Positions 25,458 to 34,373 of a stretch of 64,000 nt of DNA are shown here, piece after piece; position 1 is the stretch's first letter; the number at the start of each line of letters is the position of its first letter. The translations under genes were made by a program, and so were the position numbers. The DNA comes from Christiangramia oceanisediminis. Lineage in GTDB: Bacteria; Bacteroidota; Bacteroidia; Flavobacteriales; Flavobacteriaceae. Where the stretch lies: assembly GCF_022570735.2 (NCBI RefSeq), contig NZ_JANCNS010000001.1:124001-188000 (forward strand), written 5' to 3'. The notes below the pieces were generated by a model. That model was not told the origin of the DNA and did no database searches. It worked only from the letters and a program-made list of their open reading frames with translations.

Positions 25458-26291
25458 TCATCTTGAAAACTTTGCAGCGATCCAATCGTTCCTTTCTATA
25501 TTTTCGACAAAATCCAGGCCGAGATCCTTACAGGCTTTTTCTATCACCGGAAGGTCCCTTTTATAGAATCCGCTCAGGAATATATTTCCCTGTTCATTCA
25601 GGCATTTTTCATAGACCGGAAGATCACGCAGCAAAATATTACGGTTGATATTCGCCAAAATCATATCGTACTTGCGGCCTTCCAGTAATTCGGCGCCACC
25701 CTCTTCCACATTGATATGTTCGCAATCGTTTCGGGAAATATTCTCGAGCGTGTTCAAATAACACCAGTTATCGATATCGATCGCATCTACAGGTGTTGCA
25801 CCTTTCATTGCTGCCAGAATAGCCAGAACCCCGGTTCCGCAGCCCATATCCAAAACCGATTTATTTTCCCAGTCATTTTTCAGAATAAGCTGAATCATCA
25901 TATGAGTCGTGGCGTGATGGCCTGTCCCAAATGACATTTTAGGCTCTATGATTATGTCAAACTCTACATCTGTTTTAGGATGGAATGGTGCCCTAACGCT
26001 GCAATGTTCATCAACCTGTATGGGCGTAAAGTTCTTCTCCCATTCCTCGTTCCAGTTCAATCGTTCGATCTCATTCACGTTAAAATTGATCTCGAATTCT
26101 TCAGATTGAAGGATATGAACGTTTGCCAGCAGGTCGTCTTCATATTCCTCTACCGGAATATAAGCCGTAATGCCATTGTCGTTCTCCACAAAACTTTCAA
26201 ATCCCAGGTATCCCAGTTCGGCGATAAGGATCTCTGAAGCCGGCTGTACCGGCTCTATAATGAACTGAAATTCCAGGTAATTACCTGCCAT
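25458..26291 (-). CDS. prmA: Ribosomal protein L11 methyltransferase
   Basis: A 277-residue enzyme that trimethylates ribosomal protein L11 using SAM. The N-terminal domain binds L11 and the C-terminal Rossmann fold carries the SAM motif LDMGCGTGVLAILAAMKGA. The motif PKMSFGTGHHATTHMM is diagnostic of PrmA, and ANINRNIL is the catalytic-loop variant of NxxxxxL. It starts one base before the tpiA stop boundary (gap of one base), so the two genes are translationally close. Confidence 0.94.
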   Translation of the reverse strand: MAGNYLEFQFIIEPVQPASEILIAELGYLGFESFVENDNGITAYIPVEEYEDDLLANVHILQSEEFEINFNVNEIERLNWNEEWEKNFTPIQVDEHCSVRAPFHPKTDVEFDIIIEPKMSFGTGHHATTHMMIQLILKNDWENKSVLDMGCGTGVLAILAAMKGATPVDAIDIDNWCYLNTLENISRNDCEHINVEEGGAELLEGRKYDMILANINRNILLRDLPVYEKCLNEQGNIFLSGFYKRDLPVIEKACKDLGLDFVENIERNDWIAAKFSR

Positions 26292-26292
26292 C

Positions 26293-27045
26293 TTAAAAAG
26301 AATTTACAATCTTAACGAAATCTACCGCATTCAAACTCGCTCCACCAATAAGACCACCATCTACATCTTCCTTTGCGAAGATTTCGCGGGCATTGTCTGG
26401 CTTCACACTTCCTCCATATAGAATAGAGGTATTCTTAGCTACTTCGGCACCTATATTCTTTTCCAGAAGATTCCTGATGTGTTTATGCATTTCCTGCGCC
26501 TGTTCCGGGGTCGCCGTTTCACCGGTTCCAATGGCCCAGACTGGTTCATAGGCAAGAATGATGTTATTCCACGCATTCTTTGGAAGTTGAAAAAGTGCTT
26601 CCTTCAATTGTGATTCTACCAGGTCGAAATGCCTGTCGTTCTTCCTGTCTTCCAATTCTTCCCCGAAGCAGAAGATCACTGTCATCTCATTATCTATCGC
26701 CGCCTTCACCTTTTTCTCCAGCAGTTCATTGGTTTCATTAAAATACGCCCTGCGTTCACTATGCCCCAGAATTACGGTTGTAATACCAATACTTTTAAGC
26801 ATAGATGCTGAAACTTCACCGGTAAAGGCACCGCTTTCGCTTTCATGCATATTTTGAGCGGCTACGTAGATTGGTGTATTGCGCAATGCCTGGAAGGCCG
26901 GATACAAATTCGTGAAAGCCGGCGCCACCATTACAGTAGCTTCAGGCTCTTTTACCATCTGAAGTTTTAATTTGCTGATGAGTTCTTCAGTTTCAGCAAG
27001 ATCCTTATTCATTTTCCAGTTTCCGGCTACGATATTTTTTCTCAT
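26293..27045 (-). CDS. tpiA: Triosephosphate isomerase
   Basis: This glycolytic enzyme interconverts dihydroxyacetone phosphate and glyceraldehyde 3-phosphate. The 250 residues form the whole barrel. The N-terminal GNWKMNKDL holds the catalytic Lys, LGHSERR the catalytic His, and AYEPVWAIGTGETATPEQA the catalytic Glu and mobile loop 6. The end has YGGSV and GGLIGGASL, the phosphate-binding loops. A perfect -7 box lies upstream at 27100-27107, so transcription of tpiA-prmA-clpS probably starts there. Confidence 0.97.
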   Translation of the reverse strand: MRKNIVAGNWKMNKDLAETEELISKLKLQMVKEPEATVMVAPAFTNLYPAFQALRNTPIYVAAQNMHESESGAFTGEVSASMLKSIGITTVILGHSERRAYFNETNELLEKKVKAAIDNEMTVIFCFGEELEDRKNDRHFDLVESQLKEALFQLPKNAWNNIILAYEPVWAIGTGETATPEQAQEMHKHIRNLLEKNIGAEVAKNTSILYGGSVKPDNAREIFAKEDVDGGLIGGASLNAVDFVKIVNSF

Positions 27046-27099
27046 GATAAATTTTAAATTGAAGATTGAACTGAATCAATAGTTTATTCAGCTTTATAA

Positions 27100-27107
27100 C
27101 AAATATA
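27100..27107 (-). promoter_or_regulatory. -7 element for tpiA-prmA-clpS
   Basis: On the minus strand the octamer reads TATATTTG, a perfect TAnnTTTG match, 55 bases upstream of the tpiA ATG. No clear -33 TTG was seen at the usual distance. Confidence 0.45.
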
Positions 27108-27185
27108 AGTAATGAGAGCCTGAATGAATCTTAAACCCATGCAAAAGCTCAAATTTTAAAGAAATCGATGCAGGTTTTCCTGTGA

Positions 27186-28280
27186 TCACAGTTTGATATC
27201 AGAAGCATCAAACCAGTGTTTCTTCTGGGTGATGGTGCCTTTTTCCAGGGTAAGCAAGCCCGGATTAGACCTAACGATGGTTTTTAGAGTCGTTTCATCG
27301 GTTTGATAGAACTCAAAATTAAGATCATATTTCTTTTTGAGTGCATTCTGAAGTTCACTTCCCGAAGCAGTTAGTCCAACGACCCGATAACCTTTATTAA
27401 GCGCTTCCTCGCTGAGTGATTTTACGGCTTTGTACCCTTCCCGCTCGGTAGACCTTAAATTGTAAGCTACAACCAGGAACACCTTATCTTCCTGCAGGAT
27501 CTGTTCGGTAATGTCGCCTTCTTCTCCTTCGATCACGAAATCATGGATTGGCGGCACGTAGCCTTCCGCGATCTGCGTGGTCTCCACTCCTACGAATTCT
27601 CCTTCAACCTGCGGGTATGCTCCTTCATTCCTGATGATCTTTTCCTCCCCGTTTTGATTGAATTTCCATTCATACTCATAAACAGGCTCCGGAGCATCCT
27701 CTGGAATACTCATTTTTTCAGAGATATTATTCCCTATTTTATAAGGCCTGAAGTCGAAGACCGGAAGATGCATGAGCACATAATAACAAAACGCGAAACA
27801 GGCGATAAACGAACCAAAAATGATCCATCGGTGAGATTTTGGATGGAAAACCGGCGTAAGGTATTTTTTATTGAAGAAAATGATAAGGATCAGCACAAGC
27901 AGGATCACATCTTTATAGAACGATTGCCACGGAGTAAGCGGGATCGCGTCTCCAAAACAGCCGCAATCTGTCACTTTATTAAAGTAGGCCGAATAAAATG
28001 TAAGGAAAGTAAAAAACAATATCATTAGCAAAAGGCACCAGCTGGTAAACTTTGGTGCATACCCTATGAGAAGCATGATGCCAAGCACTAGTTCAAAGAT
28101 CACGATCATGATGGCAATGATAAGTGCGAAAGGGATCAGGAATGGAATATCCAGAACGGGTTCACTGAAATATTCCTGCAGTTTAAAGGAAAAACCTACA
28201 GGATCGTTCAGCTTGATAAACCCCGAAAAAATAAATAGAACTCCAACCAGCACCCTGGCCACATTTACAATTGCTTTCAT
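27186..28280 (-). CDS. BT_3928-type DoxX family membrane protein
   Basis: A 364-residue protein. The N-terminal 140 residues form a four-helix DoxX-like membrane domain (VARVLVGVLFIFSGFIKLND; CGCFGDAIPLTPWQSFYKD). A fifth helix follows near residue 155. The C-terminal 150 residues resemble a thioredoxin-like fold (EDKVFLVVAYNLRST) without a CxxC active site. In Bacteroidetes this architecture is known as the BT_3928 family, with unproven function. It is followed by tpiA and preceded by DUF1599 on the same strand. Confidence 0.85.
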   Translation of the reverse strand: MKAIVNVARVLVGVLFIFSGFIKLNDPVGFSFKLQEYFSEPVLDIPFLIPFALIIAIMIVIFELVLGIMLLIGYAPKFTSWCLLLMILFFTFLTFYSAYFNKVTDCGCFGDAIPLTPWQSFYKDVILLVLILIIFFNKKYLTPVFHPKSHRWIIFGSFIACFAFCYYVLMHLPVFDFRPYKIGNNISEKMSIPEDAPEPVYEYEWKFNQNGEEKIIRNEGAYPQVEGEFVGVETTQIAEGYVPPIHDFVIEGEEGDITEQILQEDKVFLVVAYNLRSTEREGYKAVKSLSEEALNKGYRVVGLTASGSELQNALKKKYDLNFEFYQTDETTLKTIVRSNPGLLTLEKGTITQKKHWFDASDIKL

Positions 28281-28297
28281 GCGTATATAAATTTGAT

Positions 28298-28855
28298 TTA
28301 TTTAACAGCCTTTTCTTCAGCCTCCATAAAATGTATCATCGCAAATACCGAATAATTGATCATATCCTGGTAATTGGCGTCTATGCCTTCACTTACCAGT
28401 GTTTGACCTTTATTATCCTCGATCTGTTTTACTCTCAATAATTTCTGAATGATGAGATCGGTAAGGGAACTAATTCGCATATCTCTCCAGGCCTCGCCGT
28501 AATCATGATTCTTGTTCATCATCAGGGCCTTGGTTTCTGCGATCTTTTCATCGTACAGGCCTATCGCCTCCTCTGCATTAAGATCTGGCTGATCGGCCAC
28601 TCCCTTATCAAGCTGAACAAGCGCCATGACCGAGTAATTGATGATCCCGATGAATTCAGACTTCTCATCTTCATCTACCTTGCGGGTTCCGCTTTCCTGA
28701 AGTTGCCTTATTCGTTGAGCCTTGATAAAGATCTGGTCGGTAAGTGACGGCAGCCTTAAAATTCTCCAGGCACAGCCGTAATCTTTCATTTTATTTAGGA
28801 ACAAACTACGGCAACCAGCTATTACCGCATCGTATTGTTTTGAGGTCTCCTGCAT
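28298..28855 (-). CDS. DUF1599 family protein with internal duplication
   Basis: A 185-residue soluble protein made of two similar halves. LFLNKMKDYGCAWRILRLPS near residue 20 corresponds to LMMNKNHDYGEAWRDMRISS near residue 110, each followed by LTD and a helix ending in R.KQ/RQLQ-type sequence. The K..DYG.AWR..R..SLTD repeat is the hallmark of DUF1599. The function is unknown. The gene is upstream of the BT_3928 gene by 17 bases, so they form an operon, and it is divergent from folP. Confidence 0.88.
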   Translation of the reverse strand: MQETSKQYDAVIAGCRSLFLNKMKDYGCAWRILRLPSLTDQIFIKAQRIRQLQESGTRKVDEDEKSEFIGIINYSVMALVQLDKGVADQPDLNAEEAIGLYDEKIAETKALMMNKNHDYGEAWRDMRISSLTDLIIQKLLRVKQIEDNKGQTLVSEGIDANYQDMINYSVFAMIHFMEAEEKAVK

Positions 28856-28941
28856 GAAGTAGTTCTAATTTGCGTAAATTTCGGGCAAATATTTCAGATA
28901 GTCAAAGTTATTTCTTCCGCTAGCCTAAAGCCAGAAAATCC

Positions 28942-29766
28942 ATGTTCATCAATTGCAAAGGAAACCTGATAGACCTCTCCAAACCCAAGGTAATGGGTAT
29001 CATTAATATTACTCCCGACTCTTTTTTCAGCGGAAGCAGGTCTGTTTCAGAAAAGGAGATCTTAATGGCTTCGGAAAAAATGCTGAACGAAGGAGCCGAT
29101 TTCCTGGATCTTGGAGCCTATAGTTCCCGGCCTGGAGCCGATGATATTTCGGCAGAAGAAGAACTGAAGCGAATGTTGCCTTCCATTGAAAGTATCCTGA
29201 AGAATTTTCCGAAGGCGATTATATCCATAGATACCTTTAGGGCTAAGGTAGCCGAAAAAAGCCTTGAAGCTGGCGCTGCAATGATCAACGATATTTCGGC
29301 AGGAAAGCTGGACGAAAATATGATGAAAACCATTGCTCAATACCAGGTTCCGTATATTATGATGCATATGAAGGGAACTCCCCAAAACATGAAAGACCTT
29401 AACCAGTATCACGACCTGTTGGGGGATATTCTGTTTTATTTTTCAGAACGAATAAAGGCTGCAAGGGAGCATGGTATAAATGACCTAATTATTGATCCCG
29501 GCTTTGGTTTCGCTAAAAACATCGAACAAAACTATGAGCTGCTTTCTAAACTGGAATTATTCAAAAACCTCGAATTACCTCTTCTGGCCGGCATTTCAAG
29601 GAAAAGCATGATCTGGAAAAAACTGGGCATCACGCCTGAAGAGGCCCTGAACGGAACGACCGTTTTAAATTCGATTGCGCTGACCAAAGGAGCAAATATC
29701 TTAAGGGTTCACGACGTAAGAGAATCTGTAGAAAGCATCAAATTAACCCGTGAATTGATAAACTAA
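28942..29766 (+). CDS. folP: Dihydropteroate synthase
   Basis: This enzyme joins p-aminobenzoate to the pterin precursor in folate synthesis and is the sulfonamide target. The 274 residues show MGIINITPDSFFSG, DLGAYSSRPGAD (the pterin-binding loop, with SSRPGA), ISIDTFRAKVA, MMHMKGTPQNM and DPGFGFAKN. It is followed by cdaA 37 bases downstream, and the two are probably cotranscribed. Confidence 0.96.
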   Translation: MFINCKGNLIDLSKPKVMGIINITPDSFFSGSRSVSEKEILMASEKMLNEGADFLDLGAYSSRPGADDISAEEELKRMLPSIESILKNFPKAIISIDTFRAKVAEKSLEAGAAMINDISAGKLDENMMKTIAQYQVPYIMMHMKGTPQNMKDLNQYHDLLGDILFYFSERIKAAREHGINDLIIDPGFGFAKNIEQNYELLSKLELFKNLELPLLAGISRKSMIWKKLGITPEEALNGTTVLNSIALTKGANILRVHDVRESVESIKLTRELIN

Positions 29767-29803
29767 AATTAGATTTTCTATTTTTACATAAAACCCCGGC
29801 AAC

Positions 29804-30577
29804 TTGGACATTATTGACCTTCGAATTCTCGATATTCTCGACATAGTATTTGTAGCCCTGCTATTATATTATGTTTACAAGCTGGTAAGGGGTACAGCCG
29901 CCGTAAATATCTTTATAGGGATCGTGGTGATCTACCTGGCCTGGCTCCTTACGCAGTTGCTTCAAATGGAACTGCTAAGCAGTGTGCTGGGCGAATTCAT
30001 TGGGGTTGGTGTATTTGCATTGATCGTGGTTTTTCAACAGGAGATCAGGAAATTCCTTTTGATGATCGGGTCCACCAATTTCACGCAAAAAGGAAGATTC
30101 TTTCGCAGTTTTAAATTCAGCCGGGATGATTTTGAGTCTAATACCGATATAGATGCCATTGTGAATGCCTGTGAAAGTATGGGAAATTCCTATACCGGGG
30201 CGCTAATAATTATTCAAAGGAGCAACAAGCTGGACTTCGTAAAAAATACAGGGGATAAGATGAAGATCGATCTTAACCAGCCTATCATTGAATCGATATT
30301 TTTCAAAAACAGCCCGTTACATGACGGCGCCATGATCATCGAAGAAAACAAGATCACCGCTACCCGCGTAATTCTTCCAGTATCCAACGACAGGTCTATC
30401 CCGTTACGTTTTGGTTTGCGACATCGCGCGGCCGTTGGGATCACTGAAAAGACAGATGCACTTGCACTGGTGGTTAGTGAAGAATCCGGACAGACCTCTT
30501 ACATAAGAGACGGACAATTCGTAATGTTTGAAACCATGGATGAATTAAGGGAAAGACTGAAAGAGGATCTTAAATAA
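29804..30577 (+). CDS. cdaA: Diadenylate cyclase CdaA
   Basis: A membrane enzyme that makes cyclic di-AMP from two ATP. The 257 residues begin with three hydrophobic segments (ILDIVFVALLLYYVYKL onwards). The DAC catalytic domain follows, with SPLHDGAMII (DGA motif) and FGLRHRAAVGITE (RHR motif). The start codon is TTG at 29804; no ATG is near and homologous sequence begins at once. It lies 37 bases after folP. The usual partner cdaR is absent, as in most Bacteroidetes. Confidence 0.95.
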   Translation: MDIIDLRILDILDIVFVALLLYYVYKLVRGTAAVNIFIGIVVIYLAWLLTQLLQMELLSSVLGEFIGVGVFALIVVFQQEIRKFLLMIGSTNFTQKGRFFRSFKFSRDDFESNTDIDAIVNACESMGNSYTGALIIIQRSNKLDFVKNTGDKMKIDLNQPIIESIFFKNSPLHDGAMIIEENKITATRVILPVSNDRSIPLRFGLRHRAAVGITEKTDALALVVSEESGQTSYIRDGQFVMFETMDELRERLKEDLK

Positions 30578-30597
30578 ACCCTTATTTTTTCTTATAA

Positions 30598-32364
30598 TTA
30601 TATTGCCTCCTCAGCCTTAAACTGAACTTCATAGAGTTTCTTGTAATAACCTTCAGGTTTTTGAAGCAATTCCCTGTGGTTCCCCATTTCCACGATCTCA
30701 CCCTGGTCCATCACGATGATCTTATCGGCTTTTTTAATGGTCGCCAAACGGTGAGCGATCACAATGGAAGTACGGCCCTGGGTGATCTTATCGGTCGCAT
30801 CCTGAATAAGTTGTTCACTATAGGAATCTACAGAGGAAGTAGCCTCATCCAGGACAAGGATACTCGGATTGGTGACATAAGCCCTGAGGAATGAAATTAG
30901 CTGTCGTTGCCCTGAAGATAGCATGGCACCGCGTTCCTTTACATTATACTGGTAGCCGTTGGGCAGGGTATTGATGAACTCATGGATACCGATTTGTTTG
31001 GCGGCTGCAATCACATCTTCTTCAGAAATGTCCGGGTTATCCAGGTTTATATTATTCATGATCGTATCGGCGAACAAAAACACGTTCTGTAGAACGACAG
31101 CGATTTGCGCTCTTAAGGATTGCAGTTTAATATCCCTGATATCAGTTCCATCAACCTGTATGGTACCGCTATCGATCTCATAAAATCTATTCAGTAAATT
31201 GATGATAGTAGACTTTCCAGCCCCGGTTGCGCCAACGATCGCCACGGTCTCCCCGGCTTCCACTTTAAAGGAAACACCTTTAAGAACCTCTTCATCATCC
31301 ACATAACTAAACCGAACATCTTTGAATTCTATCTCTCCCTTAAGGTCGTCGATCTCGATCATTCCGTTATCCTCAATACTGGACTGGGTATCCAAAATTC
31401 CGAAAACCCGGTTGGCGGCGACCATACCCATTTGGAGCGTATTGAACTTATCGGCGATCTGTCTCAAAGGCCTGAAAAGCATTTGGGATAGCTCTATAAA
31501 AGCGACGATAATACCCAAGGTCATGTCGTCCCCGGCCACTACCCTCAATCCGCCAAACCATACGATAAGCCCGATTGTTATGGACGTGGACATTTCGGCA
31601 ATAGGGAAAAATATGGAGTTGTACCATACGGTCTTCACCCATGCTTTACGGTGTTTATCATTTATTTCCCTGAAATTGGCATATTCGGTCTTTTCCCTTG
31701 TAAATAACTGAACGATCTTCATCCCGGTGATTCGTTCCTGTACGAAGGTATTTAAATCGGCCACCTGGGTTCTAACCTCTTCAAAGGCCAGTTTCATCTT
31801 TTTCTGAAAAACCCGGGTCGCATAAAGAATGAATGGTAAAACGGTTAAGACCAGCAGGGTGAGTTCCCAGCTTTTATAGAACATCACACCAAGAACCACC
31901 AGCATTTTTAGCAGATCACTAATGATCATAAAAAGTCCCTGGCTAAAAATGCTTGCAATGGTTTCAATATCACTAACCGCCCTGGTTACCAGTCTCCCAA
32001 CTGCCGACTTATCATAATACTTCATTCTGAAGCCAAGCATATGCCTGAACAGCTTCACCCGTATATCACGCACCACTTCCTGGCCAAGCCAGTTTGCGTA
32101 ATAGATAAAACAAAACTGAAAAATCACCTCGAGCAGAAGAACCCCGAGCATAAGACTTACATAGTAAATCAGGCTTTCAAAATCGGCAGGAATAAGGGCC
32201 TCATCAACGGTATTCTGAAGAAGGATAGGCCTCAGAACAGCAAAAAGTGAGACCAGTATGGCCGCAATGCCAACGAAATAAAAGATTCGTTTATAAGGAT
32301 TGGTGTATTTAAGCAATCGCTTAAATAGATCCATATCAAATGCATTACCTGTCTTAGAAGCCAT
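30598..32364 (-). CDS. ABC transporter, fused permease/ATPase (MsbA-like exporter)
   Basis: A half-transporter of 588 residues. Six membrane helices span the first 320 residues. The ATPase has Walker A VGATGAGKST, signature LSSGQRQLISF, Walker B SILVLDEATS and the H-loop IAHRLATIKKAD. The layout suits lipid or peptide export across the inner membrane, and MsbA-type lipid A flipping is possible but not shown. It starts directly after the truA stop with no spacer, so the two are coupled. Confidence 0.93.
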   Translation of the reverse strand: MASKTGNAFDMDLFKRLLKYTNPYKRIFYFVGIAAILVSLFAVLRPILLQNTVDEALIPADFESLIYYVSLMLGVLLLEVIFQFCFIYYANWLGQEVVRDIRVKLFRHMLGFRMKYYDKSAVGRLVTRAVSDIETIASIFSQGLFMIISDLLKMLVVLGVMFYKSWELTLLVLTVLPFILYATRVFQKKMKLAFEEVRTQVADLNTFVQERITGMKIVQLFTREKTEYANFREINDKHRKAWVKTVWYNSIFFPIAEMSTSITIGLIVWFGGLRVVAGDDMTLGIIVAFIELSQMLFRPLRQIADKFNTLQMGMVAANRVFGILDTQSSIEDNGMIEIDDLKGEIEFKDVRFSYVDDEEVLKGVSFKVEAGETVAIVGATGAGKSTIINLLNRFYEIDSGTIQVDGTDIRDIKLQSLRAQIAVVLQNVFLFADTIMNNINLDNPDISEEDVIAAAKQIGIHEFINTLPNGYQYNVKERGAMLSSGQRQLISFLRAYVTNPSILVLDEATSSVDSYSEQLIQDATDKITQGRTSIVIAHRLATIKKADKIIVMDQGEIVEMGNHRELLQKPEGYYKKLYEVQFKAEEAI

Positions 32365-33111
32365 CTATTCTTTCATAATATTTTCAGGATAAACGATCCT
32401 GCTTAGATATAATCCGTGGGCGGGAACCGATGCTCCGGCCTTTCCACGATCTTCACTTTCTATAATTTCCTTCAGTCGATCTACGGAATATTTCCCCTGC
32501 CCGATATTGGTCAAGGTTCCAACGATCGCTCTAACCATATTTCTCAAGAACCTGTCTGCCGTAATATGAAAGATCAATCGATTTCCATCTTTCCTCCATT
32601 CGGCGTGATCTATCCGGCAATTATAGGTTTTTACATCGGTCCTACTTCGGGAGAAACTTTTAAAATTAGTGTATTCTTTCAGAATATCAGCTGCCTGATT
32701 CATTTTTTTGACATCCAGCGGCAACTTCACCAGCCAGGCAAAATCATGAGAAAAAGCATCCTTTTCCAGAACAATATGATATTCATAGCTTCTTGAGACC
32801 GCATCAAACCGGGCGTGAGCATCCTGCCTTACCTCGAAAATATTGGCAACCGCTATATCTTTCGGAAGCATGGAATTGAGCTTATACTTTAGCTGGGCTG
32901 TATCCAACTGCTGGTCGTGATCGAAATGAGCAAACATTTGAAGAGCATGAACTCCCGCATCGGTGCGTCCAGCACCCACGATGTCAATTTTTTCACGCAA
33001 AACCATGCTGAGCTTAGATTCAAGAACCTCCTGTACACTAACGGCTGAAGGCTGATTCTGCCAGCCATGATAGGCCTTTCCAAAATAAGAGAGTTCAATA
33101 AAATACCTCAA
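32365..33111 (-). CDS. truA: tRNA pseudouridine synthase A
   Basis: This enzyme makes pseudouridine at positions 38-40 of the tRNA anticodon arm. The catalytic Asp is in GAGRTDAGVHALQMFAHFD. Other motifs are YFGKAYHGWQNQP at the N-terminus and FLRNMVRAIVGTL near the end. I choose the TTG at 33109-33111, giving (M)RYFIELSYF, where homologues begin. The longer frame starts at a TTG (33142-33144) that lies inside a perfect -7 promoter box and so could not be transcribed from that promoter. The ABC exporter follows directly. Confidence 0.93.
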   Translation of the reverse strand: MRYFIELSYFGKAYHGWQNQPSAVSVQEVLESKLSMVLREKIDIVGAGRTDAGVHALQMFAHFDHDQQLDTAQLKYKLNSMLPKDIAVANIFEVRQDAHARFDAVSRSYEYHIVLEKDAFSHDFAWLVKLPLDVKKMNQAADILKEYTNFKSFSRSRTDVKTYNCRIDHAEWRKDGNRLIFHITADRFLRNMVRAIVGTLTNIGQGKYSVDRLKEIIESEDRGKAGASVPAHGLYLSRIVYPENIMKE

Positions 33112-33141
33112 GCCCGCTTTCTTTTTTATATTAGCGAAATG

Positions 33142-33149
33142 CAAAGATA
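33142..33149 (-). promoter_or_regulatory. -7 element for truA
   Basis: The minus strand reads TATCTTTG, a perfect TAnnTTTG match. It overlaps the upstream TTG of the longest truA frame and so supports the shorter start at 33111. No -33 box is obvious. Confidence 0.45.
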
Positions 33150-33221
33150 AGGCAATTCTACCAAGGAGTAAGGCTTATCCCTTCCATCCTTTGTTAAACC
33201 AATTTTAAAAATCAGTTTGCT

Positions 33222-33710
33222 TTGAAAAAGATTTTATTGCTTAGCGATACTCACGGTCATATAGATGACCGCATCCTTCATTATGCCGGCCAGGCAGATG
33301 AAATATGGCATGCAGGCGATATTGGCGATTTGGAGGTGACCGATCAACTTCAAGCCTTGAAACCACTAAAAGCTGTTTATGGAAATATCGATAACGCAAA
33401 AATCAGAAAAGAATTCCCGTTGAATAATAGGTTCATGTGTGAAGAAGTTGATGTTTGGATCACGCATATTGGAGGCTATCCCGGTCGCTATTCCCCGCCA
33501 GTCAAGGAAGAGATCAGGATAAATCCTCCTAAGATATTTATCTCTGGGCACTCCCATATTCTTAAGGTGATGAACGATAAAAACCTGGGATTGCTGCATA
33601 TGAATCCGGGTGCAGCCGGGAAACAGGGTTTTCATAAGAAACGCACCATGCTCCGGTTCAAAATTGATGGAAAGGACATCAAAGACCTCGAAGTAATTGA
33701 ACTGGAATAA
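33222..33710 (+). CDS. Metallophosphoesterase of the YfcE type
   Basis: A 162-residue phosphodiesterase with two-metal motifs in order: LLSDTHGH, WHAGDIGD, YGNIDN, THIGGYPG and ISGHSHI. This is the YfcE/MJ0936 subgroup, whose natural substrate is unclear. The start is a TTG at 33222, directly followed by KKILLLSDTHGH, so no other start would keep the first metal motif. A strong terminator follows. Confidence 0.92.
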   Translation: MKKILLLSDTHGHIDDRILHYAGQADEIWHAGDIGDLEVTDQLQALKPLKAVYGNIDNAKIRKEFPLNNRFMCEEVDVWITHIGGYPGRYSPPVKEEIRINPPKIFISGHSHILKVMNDKNLGLLHMNPGAAGKQGFHKKRTMLRFKIDGKDIKDLEVIELE

Positions 33711-33712
33711 TA

Positions 33713-33744
33713 AAAAAACCCGAAGCTAAGACTTCGGGTTTTTC
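33713..33744. terminator. Terminator between phosphodiesterase and DUF4293 genes
   Basis: CCCGAAG and CTTCGGG pair around a six-base loop, flanked by A and T runs. It lies between two convergent genes and can serve both. Confidence 0.9.
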
Positions 33745-33772
33745 ACGCACTAATACTACTAAGATGATAGGC

Positions 33773-34183
33773 TTATCGTAATCGATCTACAGATTTTACG
33801 AGATCTTCGTCCTTTTTGATGGCCTTATTGGCCAGAACAAGAAAAACGATAGAAACAATAGGAAGAAACATCCCAATACCCTTCTCTGAAATTTCCATTT
33901 CTCCAGGTAAACTTAGAGACCAATAAACAAACACTCCTAGTAAAAAAAGGTTCAATATTATATTTAGACGGCCCAGTACAAACTGAAGCTTTCTATTTTT
34001 AAACATAAAAATGCTCACTAAAGACATGGCTGCTGAAGCGAGAAACATCCCAAAGGCGATCATTTGCTCCTGGGCATAAACCGGTTCGCCATTTGCATTT
34101 TCCCATAAAGGGAATACAAAAATAAGGCCAGCACTTATAATAATAGCTGCTAATAAATATAGAGTTTGAATTCTTTGGAGCAT
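33773..34183 (-). CDS. DUF4293 family membrane protein
   Basis: A 136-residue protein with four hydrophobic segments: LYLLAAIIISAGLIFVFPLW, MIAFGMFLASAAMSLVSIFM, LNIILNLFLLGVFVYWSL and GMFLPIVSIVFLVLANKAI. I start it at the ATG giving MLQRIQTLYLL, since the frame's upstream start at 34207 lies within the promoter's start-site region. DUF4293 genes are common next to rho in flavobacteria as I recall, and here rho is divergent. The function is unknown. Confidence 0.85.
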   Translation of the reverse strand: MLQRIQTLYLLAAIIISAGLIFVFPLWENANGEPVYAQEQMIAFGMFLASAAMSLVSIFMFKNRKLQFVLGRLNIILNLFLLGVFVYWSLSLPGEMEISEKGIGMFLPIVSIVFLVLANKAIKKDEDLVKSVDRLR

Positions 34184-34204
34184 ATTTTTATCCCTATAGG
34201 GCCA

Positions 34205-34240
34205 CAAAAATAAAAGAATCTTTTAAAATTACTGCTCAAA
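34205..34240 (-). promoter_or_regulatory. Promoter of the DUF4293 gene
   Basis: On the minus strand, TATTTTTG (34205-34212) is a perfect -7 element. A TTTG (34237-34240) sits 24 bases upstream as a -33 candidate. The start site predicted near 34199 supports the ATG at 34183. Confidence 0.5.
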
Positions 34241-34277
34241 AATCTAAAATAAAGTTGTATTATTGCAGGAACATTTC

Positions 34278-34300
34278 GTAACCAGTTCAATGCAGGTTAC
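34278..34300 (+). other. Hairpin in the rho leader
   Basis: GTAACC and GGTTAC are perfect six-base arms around an 11-base loop, about 75 bases upstream of the rho start. rho leaders often carry autoregulatory signals in other bacteria. A role here is only suggested by position. Confidence 0.25.
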
Positions 34301-34373
34301 TTAAGTCTCCAAAACTTTTTGTTCTTCCTCGAGAAGTTTAAATCAACCCAAAAACAATTATTTTAACGCATTC

